Assembly: GCA_050330095.1 (NCBI GenBank)
Contig: JBHJOC010000007.1
Coordinates: 1-64,000, forward strand
DNA length: 64,000 bases
Origin: JBCBWG01 sp036804185
GTDB lineage: Bacteria; Pseudomonadota; Alphaproteobacteria; Rhizobiales; Hyphomicrobiaceae
Direction of reading: 5' to 3'
Positions 7,607-16,585 of this stretch are shown here, in pieces. Numbering within the stretch: position 1 is the stretch's first letter; each line of letters opens with the position of its first letter. Made by a program: the position numbers and the translations under genes. The notes under the pieces are model-generated. The model was not told the origin of the DNA. It saw nothing but the letters and a program-made list of their open reading frames with translations, and did not search any database.

Positions 7607-10450
7607 TCAGCTATATTGCCCGTGGCAGTGCTTGTACTTCTTGCCTGAGCCACACGGACAGGCCTCGTTGCGCGCAACCTTGCCCCACGTCGCGGGATTG
7701 CTCGGATCGCGGGACTTGGCTGCGACGCGGTTTCGCACCGGCGCGGTTTTGAGTTCGCCATCCTCGCGTGCTGCGGATGTACGGCTCTCGTTGCGGATCG
7801 CCTGATCGGCGAGCGCGAGATGGTCGATGCCGTCGCCGTATTGAGGCTGGAACTGCGGATGGATTGCTTCCAATGGTGGTAGCTGCTCTTCGTCGTAGAG
7901 GGGCATTTCGGGAACGAGTCTGATGTGCATCAACTGGCCCGTCACCGCCTCGCGCAGCTTGACGAGCATCGCCTCGAACAGCAGGAAGGCCTCGGACTTG
8001 TACTCGTTCAGCGGGTCCCGTTGGCCATAAGCGCGGAAGCCGATCACCTGACGCAGGTGTTCGAGCGTGACCAGATGTTCGCGCCACAGGTGATCAAGCG
8101 TCTGCAGCAGAACCGCCTTCTCGACCTCACGGATATTCTGCTCGCCGATCTCGACGGCCTTCTCGACGGCCTTGGCGTCGACGGCTTCGATCAGCCGCTG
8201 CTTGATCTCTTCGTTGGCGATGCCTTCTTCGGCCGCCCAGCTGGCGATCGGCTCTTCGAGATCGAAAATCGTTCGCACTTCGTCTTCGAGCTTTGGGATC
8301 TCCCACTGCTCGGCGTAGGCCTTTTCAGGGACGTACTTGGCGACCAGGGCTGCAACCACGTCGTGGCGCATGTCGCGGATCGTTTCAGAGACGTCGTCCT
8401 GTGCCATAATGTCGATGCGCTGATCAAAAATGACCTTGCGCTGATCGTTCATTACGTCGTCGTACTTGAGGATCTGCTTGCGGATGTCGAAGTTGCGCGC
8501 CTCGACCTTCCGCTGAGCCATTTCGAGCGACTTGTTCATCATCGGGTGCGCAATCGCTTCGCCGCGCTGCAAACCGAGCGAGCCGAGGATCTTGTCCATC
8601 CGGTTGGACCCGAAGATTCGCATCAGGTCGTCCTCGAGCGACAGATAGAACTTCGAGCGGCCCGGATCGCCCTGGCGGCCCGAGCGGCCGCGCAGCTGGT
8701 TGTCGATCCGGCGGCTCTCGTGGCGCTCTGTGCCGATCACGTAAAGACCGCCCGGGCGGGTGATCGTCTTGGCTGGCTTCGTGCCCTTGGCGGGCTCGAT
8801 CTCGATCACCTGTTCAGCCGCGAGTACGTCTGCGCGCGCCTGCGCGATCTCATCGCGGATCCGGGCCAGCGCTGCATCGCGCGCCACACCCGGCTCCATC
8901 TCCCCGACCTCGTCGGCGATGCGCATCTCGAGGTTGCCGCCGAGCTGGATGTCGGTGCCCCGGCCAGCCATGTTGGTTGCAATCGTCACGGCACCGGGCA
9001 CGCCGGCTTGCGCGATGATGTAGGCTTCTTGCTCGTGGTAGCGCGCGTTGAGCACCTGGTGCGTCACGCCGCGCTCGGTCAGCAATTTCGAAAGGTGCTC
9101 GCTCTTCTCGATGGAAGCCGTGCCAACCAGGACGGGCTGCCGGCGTTCACGCGCAGCCTCGATCTCGTCGATGATGGCTTCCCACTTTTCCTCCGCAGTC
9201 CGATAGATCTCGTCGTCATCGTCGATGCGCGCCACGGGCACATTGGTCGGAATCTCGATCACATCGAGACCATAAATGTCGAGGAACTCGTCGGCCTCGG
9301 TGGCGGCCGTGCCGGTCATCCCGCCCAGTTTCTCGTAAAGGCGGAAGTAATTCTGGAACGTGATGGAGGCGAGCGTCTGGTTTTCTGGCTGGATATCGAC
9401 GTTCTCTTTCGCCTCCAGCGCCTGATGCAGCCCTTCCGAATAGCGCCGACCCGGCATCATTCGTCCCGTGAATTCATCGATGATCACGACGTCGCGCCCG
9501 CGGACGATGTAGTCCTTGTCGCGCTGGAACAGCTTGTGTGCCTTCAGCGCTTGGGTCGCGTGGTGCACCAGAGTGACGTTCTCGATGTCGTAGAGGGAGC
9601 CGGTCATCAGCCCGTCCTCGACCATCATGGCCTCGAGTTTCTCGTTGCCGGACTCGCTGAAGGTGACGGTTCGTTGCTTTTCGTCGACCTCGAAATCACC
9701 TGCGACCAGCTTCGGGATGTATTTGTCGACGGCGATGTAGAGATCCGCCTTGTCGTCGATCGGGCCCGAGATAATCAGGGGCGTCCGGGCTTCGTCGATC
9801 AGGATCGAATCGACCTCGTCGACGATCGCGAAGGCATGATCGCGCTGAACCATTTCGCGGCGCGCCATCTTCATGTTGTCGCGCAGGTAATCGAACCCGA
9901 GTTCGTTGTTGGTAGCGTACGTGACGTCGCAGGCATATGCCGCTTGACGTTCGGCGTCGTCCATCTCGTTGACGATCACCCCGACGGACAACCCGAGGAA
10001 TCGGTAGACTTGCCCCATCCATGCCGCGTCGCGTCGCGCGAGGTAGTCGTTGACCGTGACGACATGGACACCGCGCCCCGTCAGTGCATTCAGGTAGACG
10101 GCGAGAGTTGCAACGAGCGTTTTACCCTCGCCCGTCTTCATCTCAGCGATTTTGCCGTCGTTCAGAACCATCCCACCGATCAACTGCACGTCGTAGTGGC
10201 GCTGTCCGAGCGAGCGCTTGGCGCCTTCACGAACGGTCGCAAACGCTGGCACCAACAGGTCGCTGATGCTCGCGCCTTCGGCAATCTGCTTCCGGAAAGC
10301 CTCGGTGCGCGCGCGCAGGGCGTCGTCAGAAAGCTGCTCCAGTTCCGGCTCGAGCGCATTGATCTGCTCGACGCGAGCCCGATATGCCTTGACCTTGCGG
10401 TCATTCGATGAGCCGAATACCTTCGAGGCCAGTTTGCCGAGCGAAATCAT
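7607..10450 (-). CDS. secA: Preprotein translocase ATPase SecA
   Basis: SecA drives secretory proteins through the SecYEG channel using ATP. The 947-residue protein has the N-terminal MISLGKLASKVFG helix, Walker A in MKTGEGKTLVA, the DEAD-like motif in IVDEVDSILIDEARTPL, the preprotein cross-linking domain, the second motor domain (TNMAGRGTDIQLGG; RGRSGRQGDPG) and the C-terminal zinc motif with three Cys and one His (ACPCGSGKKYKHCHG) that binds SecB and phospholipid. The longer frame up to 10591 adds an unrelated 47 residues, so the ATG at 10450 is chosen. It is divergent from the periplasmic isomerase gene. Confidence 0.98.
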   Translation of the reverse strand: MISLGKLASKVFGSSNDRKVKAYRARVEQINALEPELEQLSDDALRARTEAFRKQIAEGASISDLLVPAFATVREGAKRSLGQRHYDVQLIGGMVLNDGKIAEMKTGEGKTLVATLAVYLNALTGRGVHVVTVNDYLARRDAAWMGQVYRFLGLSVGVIVNEMDDAERQAAYACDVTYATNNELGFDYLRDNMKMARREMVQRDHAFAIVDEVDSILIDEARTPLIISGPIDDKADLYIAVDKYIPKLVAGDFEVDEKQRTVTFSESGNEKLEAMMVEDGLMTGSLYDIENVTLVHHATQALKAHKLFQRDKDYIVRGRDVVIIDEFTGRMMPGRRYSEGLHQALEAKENVDIQPENQTLASITFQNYFRLYEKLGGMTGTAATEADEFLDIYGLDVIEIPTNVPVARIDDDDEIYRTAEEKWEAIIDEIEAARERRQPVLVGTASIEKSEHLSKLLTERGVTHQVLNARYHEQEAYIIAQAGVPGAVTIATNMAGRGTDIQLGGNLEMRIADEVGEMEPGVARDAALARIRDEIAQARADVLAAEQVIEIEPAKGTKPAKTITRPGGLYVIGTERHESRRIDNQLRGRSGRQGDPGRSKFYLSLEDDLMRIFGSNRMDKILGSLGLQRGEAIAHPMMNKSLEMAQRKVEARNFDIRKQILKYDDVMNDQRKVIFDQRIDIMAQDDVSETIRDMRHDVVAALVAKYVPEKAYAEQWEIPKLEDEVRTIFDLEEPIASWAAEEGIANEEIKQRLIEAVDAKAVEKAVEIGEQNIREVEKAVLLQTLDHLWREHLVTLEHLRQVIGFRAYGQRDPLNEYKSEAFLLFEAMLVKLREAVTGQLMHIRLVPEMPLYDEEQLPPLEAIHPQFQPQYGDGIDHLALADQAIRNESRTSAAREDGELKTAPVRNRVAAKSRDPSNPATWGKVARNEACPCGSGKKYKHCHGQYS

Positions 10451-10923
10451 AATTTTGGCCGTCCGTTCTGGTCGTCGCCCAGTTGCAGGGCGCGTGTCAG
10501 GATCGTGTTGGTCGGGGGGATTTGCACCATTGCGGGCCAGCCATGCAACGCCCCGTTCGGTCCGAGCCACCCTCGATTGGCCCTGAGGCACGTCTCATTG
10601 ACTTGAGGTCCTGCGGGCTGACGGTGAGCCGTGCCGCGGCGCACGCCAACACGCGCTGTTGAGCTATGAGCGAAACCTCTGTCCGGTGGTGACATAGGAA
10701 CCCGCTGCCGGTCGTGTCAATTGAACACCCCGTCAAAAGCCAGACTGTCAGCTGGCGCGTGAGCCTCACGGTCCCACGCGAGGACAGGGTGGGCCTATAC
10801 CGAATGTTCATTTCACACCGGGGCTCTGCGCGTCTAAACGGGGAGCTTGGCCGGCATTCGAAAGCGGGTGCCGCGCTTGGCTCTCGGTACCAACTTGCGG
10901 TGCCATGGATGGGAAGGTCGATC
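10451..10923. other. Divergent promoter region between secA and the PpiC-type isomerase gene
   Basis: About 470 bases with no convincing gene. Both flanking genes point away, so both promoters must lie here. Small frames inside it are not supported by codon pattern or similarity. In-frame codons upstream of the isomerase start (from 10714) do not look like a signal peptide. Confidence 0.6.
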
Positions 10924-11787
10924 GTGAAACGTTGTGACGTTGTCAGAGCGAATATACTTGGCGGGCTATTGGTGATCGGCCTGTTGTGCGGGGGCCCCCC
11001 CGCGGTGGCCGAGAGCGCGAAGGTGCTCGCGACGGTCAACGGCGTCGCAATCACGGAAACGCACCTCGAGATGGCGGAGGCCGAATTCGGCAGCCAGCTC
11101 GCCAGGGTGCCCGAGGGCGAACGGCGCCGGATCCTGGTCGAATTCCTGATCGAGAACCAGCTCATCGCCGCAGAGGCCCAGAAAACAGGCACGGCCGCGA
11201 CCCAGGCCTTCAAGGAGAGGCTGGCATATTACGAGCGGCGCGCGCTTCGTGACACGTTCTTCGAGACGAACATCCGCGACAGCGTAAGCGACACCGACGC
11301 GCGGGCCGTCTACGATGAAGAGGTGAAGTCCCTGCCGCAGACAGAAGAGGTGAAGGCCTCCCACATTCTCGTCGAAACCGAAGAGAAGGCCAAAGAGATC
11401 TTCCAGACGCTGTTGCACGACGGTGATTTCGCCAAGCTCGCAGCGGAACACTCGCTCGATCCTGGCAGCAAGGCCAATGGCGGCGATCTTGGCTACTTCA
11501 CACGCGGCCGCATGGTGCCGGAGTTCGAGACTGCGGCCTTCGAGCTCAAGGTCGACGAGATCTCGGTGCCGGTGAAATCACAGTTCGGCTGGCACATCAT
11601 CAAGGTCACCGACCGTCGCGACCAGCCCCCCCCGGATTTCGATGAAGTCAAGGAAGAGCTCAAGGTCACGCTGATCCGCAAGAAGGTGCGCGAGCTCGTC
11701 ACGCAATATCGGGAGGCTGCAACCGTGGATTACCTCGACCCGGAGCTCAAAGCGCTCGCCGAGGAAGCCGCTAAGCGTCCGCGCTGA
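10924..11787 (+). CDS. Periplasmic parvulin-type peptidyl-prolyl isomerase
   Basis: A 287-residue secreted folding factor of the PrsA/PpiC/SurA kind. After a signal peptide (ANILGGLLVIGLLCGGPPA, cut likely after AVA) comes an N-terminal helical chaperone domain (NGVAITETHLEMAEAEFG) and one rotamase domain (ASHILVETEEKAKEIF; GGDLGYFTRGRMVPEFE; VKSQFGWHIIKVTDR). GTG at 10924 is chosen because GGAAGG at 10912-10917 sits 6 bases before it; the ATG at 10909 overlaps that site. It is followed by argJ, an arrangement common near secA in Hyphomicrobiales. It would help fold envelope proteins delivered by SecA. Confidence 0.92.
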   Translation: MKRCDVVRANILGGLLVIGLLCGGPPAVAESAKVLATVNGVAITETHLEMAEAEFGSQLARVPEGERRRILVEFLIENQLIAAEAQKTGTAATQAFKERLAYYERRALRDTFFETNIRDSVSDTDARAVYDEEVKSLPQTEEVKASHILVETEEKAKEIFQTLLHDGDFAKLAAEHSLDPGSKANGGDLGYFTRGRMVPEFETAAFELKVDEISVPVKSQFGWHIIKVTDRRDQPPPDFDEVKEELKVTLIRKKVRELVTQYREAATVDYLDPELKALAEEAAKRPR

Positions 11788-11921
11788 GACCCGATCGTTG
11801 TGTTGCGACCGCGTTGCATGGCGCGCCATCGATCCTTTCAGCTTTTGAAATTCCCGTTGACGCTGCAGCATCCGCGGGCCTTTCCTCTCGCCCGCTCGAA
11901 ATCCGCCATAAGGGGTCGACC

Positions 11922-13172
11922 GTGGGCAGCACTTCGAAGCCGTCGCCTTTCGCACCAAAGAGCCTTGCGACGCTGAAACCAATCGATGGCGCACGGTTTG
12001 CGACCGCGCAGGCCGGAATAAGGTACCAGGATCGTACGGACTTGATGGTCGCCTTGCTCGACGAGGGCACGGCTGTTGCTGGCGTTGCGACCCGCTCCGC
12101 GACCTGTTCGGCTGCCGTCGAATGGTGCAGGAGTTCACTCGCCTCTGGCACCGATGCGCGGATCCTCGTGGTCAATTCCGGCAATGCGAACGCGTTCACC
12201 GGGTTGCGTGGGCGTCAGGCTGTGGAGGCCACGGCCGACGCTGCTGCAGCAGCGGCAGGGTGCTCCATCGACCAAGTGTACGTGTCGTCGACTGGGGTCA
12301 TCGGCGAGCCACTCGATGCAAGCACATTCACGCATCTGCTCGCCGATCTTGTCGCCCGCGCCGAACCGGATGCTTTCGAGGCTGCCGGCCGCGCGATCAT
12401 GACGACAGACACCTATCCAAAGCTTGCCACGCGCACGGTCGTTCTCGGCGACATTACCGTCACGCTCAACGGCATTTGCAAAGGCGCCGGCATGATCGCG
12501 CCTGATATGGCGACAATGCTGTGCTACATGTTCACCGATGCGGCGATCGCGAGCCCGGTGCTGCAGCGCCTTCTCGAAGCCCACGTTGAGACGACGTTCA
12601 ATTGTATGACCGTTGATGGCGACACCTCGACAAGCGACACGTGCCTGCTGTTTGCGACCGGAGCTGCTGCGCTGCGTGGCCAGAAGCCGATCGTCGATCT
12701 GGCCGACCCGCGGCTTGCGCCCTTCGACCTCGCGCTGCAGGACCTCATGCGGGAGCTTGCGATCCAGATCGCGAAGGACGGCGAAGGCGCGAGCAAGTTC
12801 GTGACGTTCGCGGTGAGCGGTGCCGAAGATTTCCAGGCCGCACGCACGATTGCCAAGGCGTGCGCCAATTCGCCGATCCTCAAGACTGCGATTGCTGGCG
12901 AAGACCCGAACTGGGGCCGCGTCGTCATGGCGGTCGGCAAGTCCGGTGAAGCTGCAGATCGCGATCGCCTGGCAATCTGGTTCGGGCCGCATTGTGTAGC
13001 GCGTGAGGGCGAACGCGCGGCCGAGTACGATGAGGCAACCGTCGCAGCCTACATGAAGGGCGCCGAACTCGAGATACGGATCGACGTTGGCGTCGGGAGC
13101 GGCGCTGCAACCGTGTGGACCTGTGATCTGACCCACGACTATGTGGCGATCAACGCTGACTATCGAAGCTGA
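11922..13172 (+). CDS. argJ: Bifunctional glutamate N-acetyltransferase / amino-acid acetyltransferase ArgJ
   Basis: ArgJ moves the acetyl group from N-acetylornithine to glutamate in arginine synthesis and may also use acetyl-CoA. The 416-residue precursor has the family landmarks: NSGNANAFTG, STGVIGEPL, TDTYPK and the self-cleavage region KGAGMIAPDMATML, where the threonine becomes the new N-terminal nucleophile. The C-terminal part has GEDPNWGRVVMA and ends CDLTHDYVAINADYRS. GTG at 11922 is chosen over the ATG at 11814 because AAGGGG at 11910-11915 is 6 bases upstream and the length then fits the family. Confidence 0.96.
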   Translation: MGSTSKPSPFAPKSLATLKPIDGARFATAQAGIRYQDRTDLMVALLDEGTAVAGVATRSATCSAAVEWCRSSLASGTDARILVVNSGNANAFTGLRGRQAVEATADAAAAAAGCSIDQVYVSSTGVIGEPLDASTFTHLLADLVARAEPDAFEAAGRAIMTTDTYPKLATRTVVLGDITVTLNGICKGAGMIAPDMATMLCYMFTDAAIASPVLQRLLEAHVETTFNCMTVDGDTSTSDTCLLFATGAAALRGQKPIVDLADPRLAPFDLALQDLMRELAIQIAKDGEGASKFVTFAVSGAEDFQAARTIAKACANSPILKTAIAGEDPNWGRVVMAVGKSGEAADRDRLAIWFGPHCVAREGERAAEYDEATVAAYMKGAELEIRIDVGVGSGAATVWTCDLTHDYVAINADYRS

Positions 13173-13244
13173 GTTGCCAGGACTGCGGGCGCTGCCACCC
13201 AACCCCAAGGCACAGGTAGAGGCAGCACAAGGCACGTTGGGAGC

Positions 13245-13949
13245 ATGACCCTGGCCCAGGCGATTGAACATGAGTTCTGGCATGAGCGCTGGCGGGCCGG
13301 GCACATCGGCTTCCACGATCTGAGCGTGAACAAGCTCCTGATGAAACATTGGCCGCGGGTCTGTCCCGATCCGACGGCTGGGGTTTTCGTTCCACTGTGC
13401 GGCAAGAGCCTCGACATGGTCTGGCTTGCGGAGCGCGGGCACGCGGTGATCGGCGTTGAACTCAGCGACATCGCAATCAGGGACTTTTTCTCCGAACGAG
13501 ACCTCACGCCGGATGTTGTGCGAGAAGGCGCATTCGAGGTCTGGCGGGGCGGTCCGTTCGAGCTTTGGTGTGGAGATTTTTTTGAGCTGCCGCATCGCGT
13601 TACGGCTCGTGTTGCGGCCGCCTACGACCGCGCGAGCCTGATCGCGCTGCCCACAGACCTCAGACCGCGATACGCGGCCCATATGGCCGAGATCGCGCCG
13701 CGCGACGCAACGACGCTGCTGCAAACGATCGCCTATGACCAGGCCGAGATGGAGGGGCCGCCGTTTTCTGTGTCGCCGGACGAGGTTGAGCGCCTCTACG
13801 CCGGCCTCAGAAAGGTTCAACACCTCGAAACACGCGATGCCCTCGAGGGTTCCAAGAACCTTCAAGCACGCGGGCTGACAGCACTGACGACGACCATCTC
13901 ACTGATCGGCCCGCGGGTTGATGGGCGCACCGCGGAGGCTGACGGATGA
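13245..13949 (+). CDS. tpm: Thiopurine S-methyltransferase family protein
   Basis: A 234-residue SAM-dependent methyltransferase of the bacterial thiopurine methyltransferase family, whose members methylate thiopurines or selenium and tellurium compounds. The N-terminal FWHERWRAGHIGFH motif, the SAM-binding VFVPLCGKSLDMVWLAERG and the GVELSDIA strand are diagnostic. The gene overlaps mutT by 4 bases, so the two are co-translated. Natural substrate is not known; a detoxification role is inferred from the family. Confidence 0.92.
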   Translation: MTLAQAIEHEFWHERWRAGHIGFHDLSVNKLLMKHWPRVCPDPTAGVFVPLCGKSLDMVWLAERGHAVIGVELSDIAIRDFFSERDLTPDVVREGAFEVWRGGPFELWCGDFFELPHRVTARVAAAYDRASLIALPTDLRPRYAAHMAEIAPRDATTLLQTIAYDQAEMEGPPFSVSPDEVERLYAGLRKVQHLETRDALEGSKNLQARGLTALTTTISLIGPRVDGRTAEADG

Positions 13950-14353
13950 GCAGGCGTCTGGTGCTCGTTGCCGCCGCCGCATTGGTCGACGACGACGGCC
14001 ACGTGCTCATCACCCGTCGGCCGGAGGGCAAACCCATGGCTGGGCTTTGGGAGTTTCCAGGCGGCAAGGTCGAGCCTGGAGAGACACCCGAGCAAGCGCT
14101 CTATCGCGAACTTTATGAAGAGCTCAACGTCGAGCCTTGCGTTGGCTGCCTGGCACCGTTCACGTTCGCCTCGCACAGCTACGATGAATTTCACCTGCTC
14201 ATGCCGCTCTATCTTTGCACCCAGTGGGACGGCAGCCTGCAGCCCCGAGAGGGCCAGGAAATCGCTTGGGTGCGTGCGATGAGGCTCGCGGATTACCCGA
14301 TGCCTGAGGCAGATCGCCCGCTGATCCCGTTTCTGCGCGATCTCCTCGGGTGA
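13946..14353 (+). CDS. mutT: Nudix hydrolase, MutT type (8-oxo-dGTP diphosphatase)
   Basis: A 135-residue Nudix protein with a full Nudix box starting GGKVEPGETPEQAL and continuing RELYEELNV. The ITRRPEGKPMAGLWEFPG approach is typical of MutT, which removes oxidised dGTP from the nucleotide pool and prevents A:T to C:G changes. It starts inside the stop of the methyltransferase gene (ATGA). In many alphaproteobacteria mutT lies close to argJ and secA, which supports the call. Other (d)NTP substrates cannot be excluded. Confidence 0.92.
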   Translation: MSRRLVLVAAAALVDDDGHVLITRRPEGKPMAGLWEFPGGKVEPGETPEQALYRELYEELNVEPCVGCLAPFTFASHSYDEFHLLMPLYLCTQWDGSLQPREGQEIAWVRAMRLADYPMPEADRPLIPFLRDLLG

Positions 14354-14503
14354 CAACGGCGACGTTTCGGGCCAAGGTCGGACGCTGCTCCTGGGTGCCT
14401 TGCACCGCCACCGCTGAGTGCCAGGCCCGGAGGGCTGGAATTCGCGTGAGCGAAAGCAAGAGGTCGTTTCCAGCTGAAATTGGAACGATCCAGGGAGGCA
14501 TGG

Positions 14504-15520
14504 ATGGGTCCATTGCAGCCCCCGCGCAGGACCAATTTCGCCGGAGCACCGCGGCACGTCGGCGTTGAGATCGAGTTTGCAGCACTGACGGCCGAGGCCG
14601 CAGCGCATGCGATTGTCCAACGGTTCGGTGGCGAGGTCGCACACGTCGATCCGCATCGTTTCGAGGTACGCGGCGCGCGCTACGGCACCTTCAAAGCGGA
14701 ACTCGATTCCAAATTCGCCCATCCCCAGGGATATTTTCGCCTTACGGACGAAGGTGTCGACGACGGACTCGACGATGTCCGCCGCGCGCTCAGCCGCTTG
14801 TTCGGCGATCTCGGTGCCGTGGTCATTCCCTGCGAAATCGTCGCTCCGCCTGTGCCGATTGAAGCGCTGCCAGAACTCGACGCGCTGGTGGACGACTTGA
14901 GGGCTCAGGGGGCTCGCGGGTCTGGTGACAGCGTCTTCTATGCGTTCGGGCTCCATCTCAATCCGGATGCCGCGAGCCTATCGCCTGAGTGGATCGTAGA
15001 CGTCATGAGGGCAGAGATGCTGCTGTCGGACTGGCTTCGACGCGTCATGGTCATCGATCCGACAAGGGCTCTGACGGGCTTTGCGCCGCAGTTTCCCGAC
15101 GACTTTGTCCGGCTTGTCCTCGCCCCCGGGTACCGCCGCGAGATCACCGGAGTGAGAGACGACTATATAACCCACAATCCGACCCGAGATCGCGAGCTCG
15201 ACCTGCTGCCGCTGCTTGCCTGGATCGACGAGGCTGGCGTCCGCGGGAGGCTGCCGCACGAGAAGATCGGACGCAGACCCGCGTTTCATTTCAGGTTGCC
15301 CAATGCCGCGCTCGACCAGGCCGATTGGTCGATCACGAGAGAATGGAACCGGTGGTGGCTCGTCGAGATGCTCGCCGAGAACCGGCCTGTCGCTGCAGCG
15401 ATGGCCGCACGCCACCTCGACAACCTCGATGCGTGGCTCCCCGAGGACTGGGCCTTGCGTTCCTCAGCGTTCCTGGTCGAGCTGCTGGCAGAGAAATACC
15501 ATTTTGACGCAGTGTCTTGA
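14504..15520 (+). CDS. Putative amidoligase enzyme
   Basis: A 338-residue protein recognised as the putative amidoligase family by VGVEIEFAAL near the N-terminus and by the order of blocks RYGTFKAELDSKF, ALPELDALVDDL, GLHLNPDA, and RKIG-like KIGRRPAFHFRLPN. These enzymes have a glutamine-synthetase-like fold and are predicted to form amide or peptide bonds using ATP. Start at 14504 rests on GGGAGG at 14493-14498. It lies 150 bases after mutT on the same strand. The partner ligase or peptidase genes that usually define its substrate are not next to it, so its substrate is unknown. Confidence 0.8.
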   Translation: MGPLQPPRRTNFAGAPRHVGVEIEFAALTAEAAAHAIVQRFGGEVAHVDPHRFEVRGARYGTFKAELDSKFAHPQGYFRLTDEGVDDGLDDVRRALSRLFGDLGAVVIPCEIVAPPVPIEALPELDALVDDLRAQGARGSGDSVFYAFGLHLNPDAASLSPEWIVDVMRAEMLLSDWLRRVMVIDPTRALTGFAPQFPDDFVRLVLAPGYRREITGVRDDYITHNPTRDRELDLLPLLAWIDEAGVRGRLPHEKIGRRPAFHFRLPNAALDQADWSITREWNRWWLVEMLAENRPVAAAMAARHLDNLDAWLPEDWALRSSAFLVELLAEKYHFDAVS

Positions 15521-15638
15521 GCGTACCGGATGCGGTGCGACTTAAGTTTGTTGCCTGAAAGAGTGTTGGCTGGCCGCTCAGGTGTGTTAGGCCGCAAGCG
15601 CGGGGGCGTTGAGTGGCAGGAGCGAGAGGAGCCGGTCC

Positions 15639-15998
15639 ATGTTTGTGTTCGCTTTCAACAAATTGCGCACTGTTTCCGGGCTTGCTGCGTGCGCAGTCGT
15701 CCTTGCATTGAGTGCTGGCGAGGTCGCAGCGAACGCTGCGGCGGATTACTGGCCGAAGGCGCGGTTCGGCAACAAGACATGTTTCACGACACACACCCAT
15801 TACGGCGAGAGCACCGTCTGGCCCTCGAAGGCGAGCGCGGAGCGCCATGCCGCACGCGAGTGGGAGCGCTTTACGAAATGGGAGTATGGCCCAACGTGGG
15901 CAAGCTATCGCCTCGCGCGCGTCGTCAATATGAAGTGCAACCGGTCTGGTAGCGGCTGGGTCTGTTCGACGACGGCCTATCCATGCCGGCAGGGCTGA
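15639..15998 (+). CDS. Small secreted protein with four cysteines, unknown function
   Basis: A 119-residue protein with a clear signal peptide (LRTVSGLAACAVVLALSAG, cut near EVAANA). The mature part of about 85 residues has four cysteines (NKTC, NMKC, GWVC, YPC), enough for two disulphides, and is rich in Trp and aromatic residues (YWPKARF, WERFTKWEYGPTWASY). GAGAGGAG lies just upstream of the ATG at 15639, which decides the start. I do not recognise the family. Neighbours (an amidoligase and a DUF6460 protein) do not suggest a function. Confidence 0.75.
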   Translation: MFVFAFNKLRTVSGLAACAVVLALSAGEVAANAAADYWPKARFGNKTCFTTHTHYGESTVWPSKASAERHAAREWERFTKWEYGPTWASYRLARVVNMKCNRSGSGWVCSTTAYPCRQG

Positions 15999-16300
15999 GC
16001 GATCAGGCGCCTTTCCCGGTGAAGGGATCTGCGTCAGGTCAGGCGGCCGTGGGGATCAACCACGAACCCACGTCAACCTGCACCGGAAATAGTGTCGGCA
16101 CACCTTTGCATGGCGCCCTTGCTGGACGGTGGTAGCTTCGCCGCCCGCGTGTGCTAAGACGCTGATGATGCGAGAGCGGCGCGCGCGGCGCGGTCGGTGG
16201 TCACGGGGACGAGCACCACCGCTGGCCTTTGTTGCGTCGCCCCGCGCCCCATGCGGGGTCGCCTTCGGGCATGCCCCATCGACAGACAGGCAGTGGCGCG
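15999..16300. other. Intergenic region, nothing recognised
   Basis: About 300 bases between the secreted cysteine protein and the DUF6460 gene. It presumably carries the promoter for the DUF6460-MATE pair. I see no hairpin, repeat or credible small gene in it. Confidence 0.5.
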
Positions 16301-16585
16301 ATGGACCGGTTTTTCGGTGGCAATCCGATCAGCGTGATCGTGCGCCTGGTCATTCTTTCAATCATCGTCGGCATCGTGCTGTCGGCATTGGGTATCCGAC
16401 CGGACAACCTCATCTCCTCCGTCGAGCGTCTGGCGCGTCGCATCTACGATATGGGCTTTGATGCCATCGATTGGATCCTCGGATACTTTCTGCTCGGTGC
16501 GCTCATCGTCGTCCCGATCTGGCTTTTGACGCGTATCCCGGGCGTGTTCGGCACTCGGAGTCAGAAGCGCGATCATGAGCCATGA
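16301..16585 (+). CDS. DUF6460-type small membrane protein
   Basis: A 94-residue protein with two membrane segments (VIVRLVILSIIVGIVLSALG and GYFLLGALIVVPIWLLTRIP) joined by an amphipathic stretch (ERLARRIYDMGFDAIDWI). The MDRFFGGNPISV start is the pattern of the alphaproteobacterial DUF6460 family, of unknown function. Its stop overlaps the ATG of the MATE gene, so the two are coupled. Confidence 0.8.
   Translation: MDRFFGGNPISVIVRLVILSIIVGIVLSALGIRPDNLISSVERLARRIYDMGFDAIDWILGYFLLGALIVVPIWLLTRIPGVFGTRSQKRDHEP

Noticed and set aside
7925..10411. 828-residue open frame on the plus strand
   Set aside because: It is fully antisense to secA; such frames arise from GC-rich codon bias, and the protein lacks any recognised motif.
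12135..13865. 576-residue minus-strand frame
   Set aside because: Antisense to argJ and the methyltransferase gene, which have clear families.
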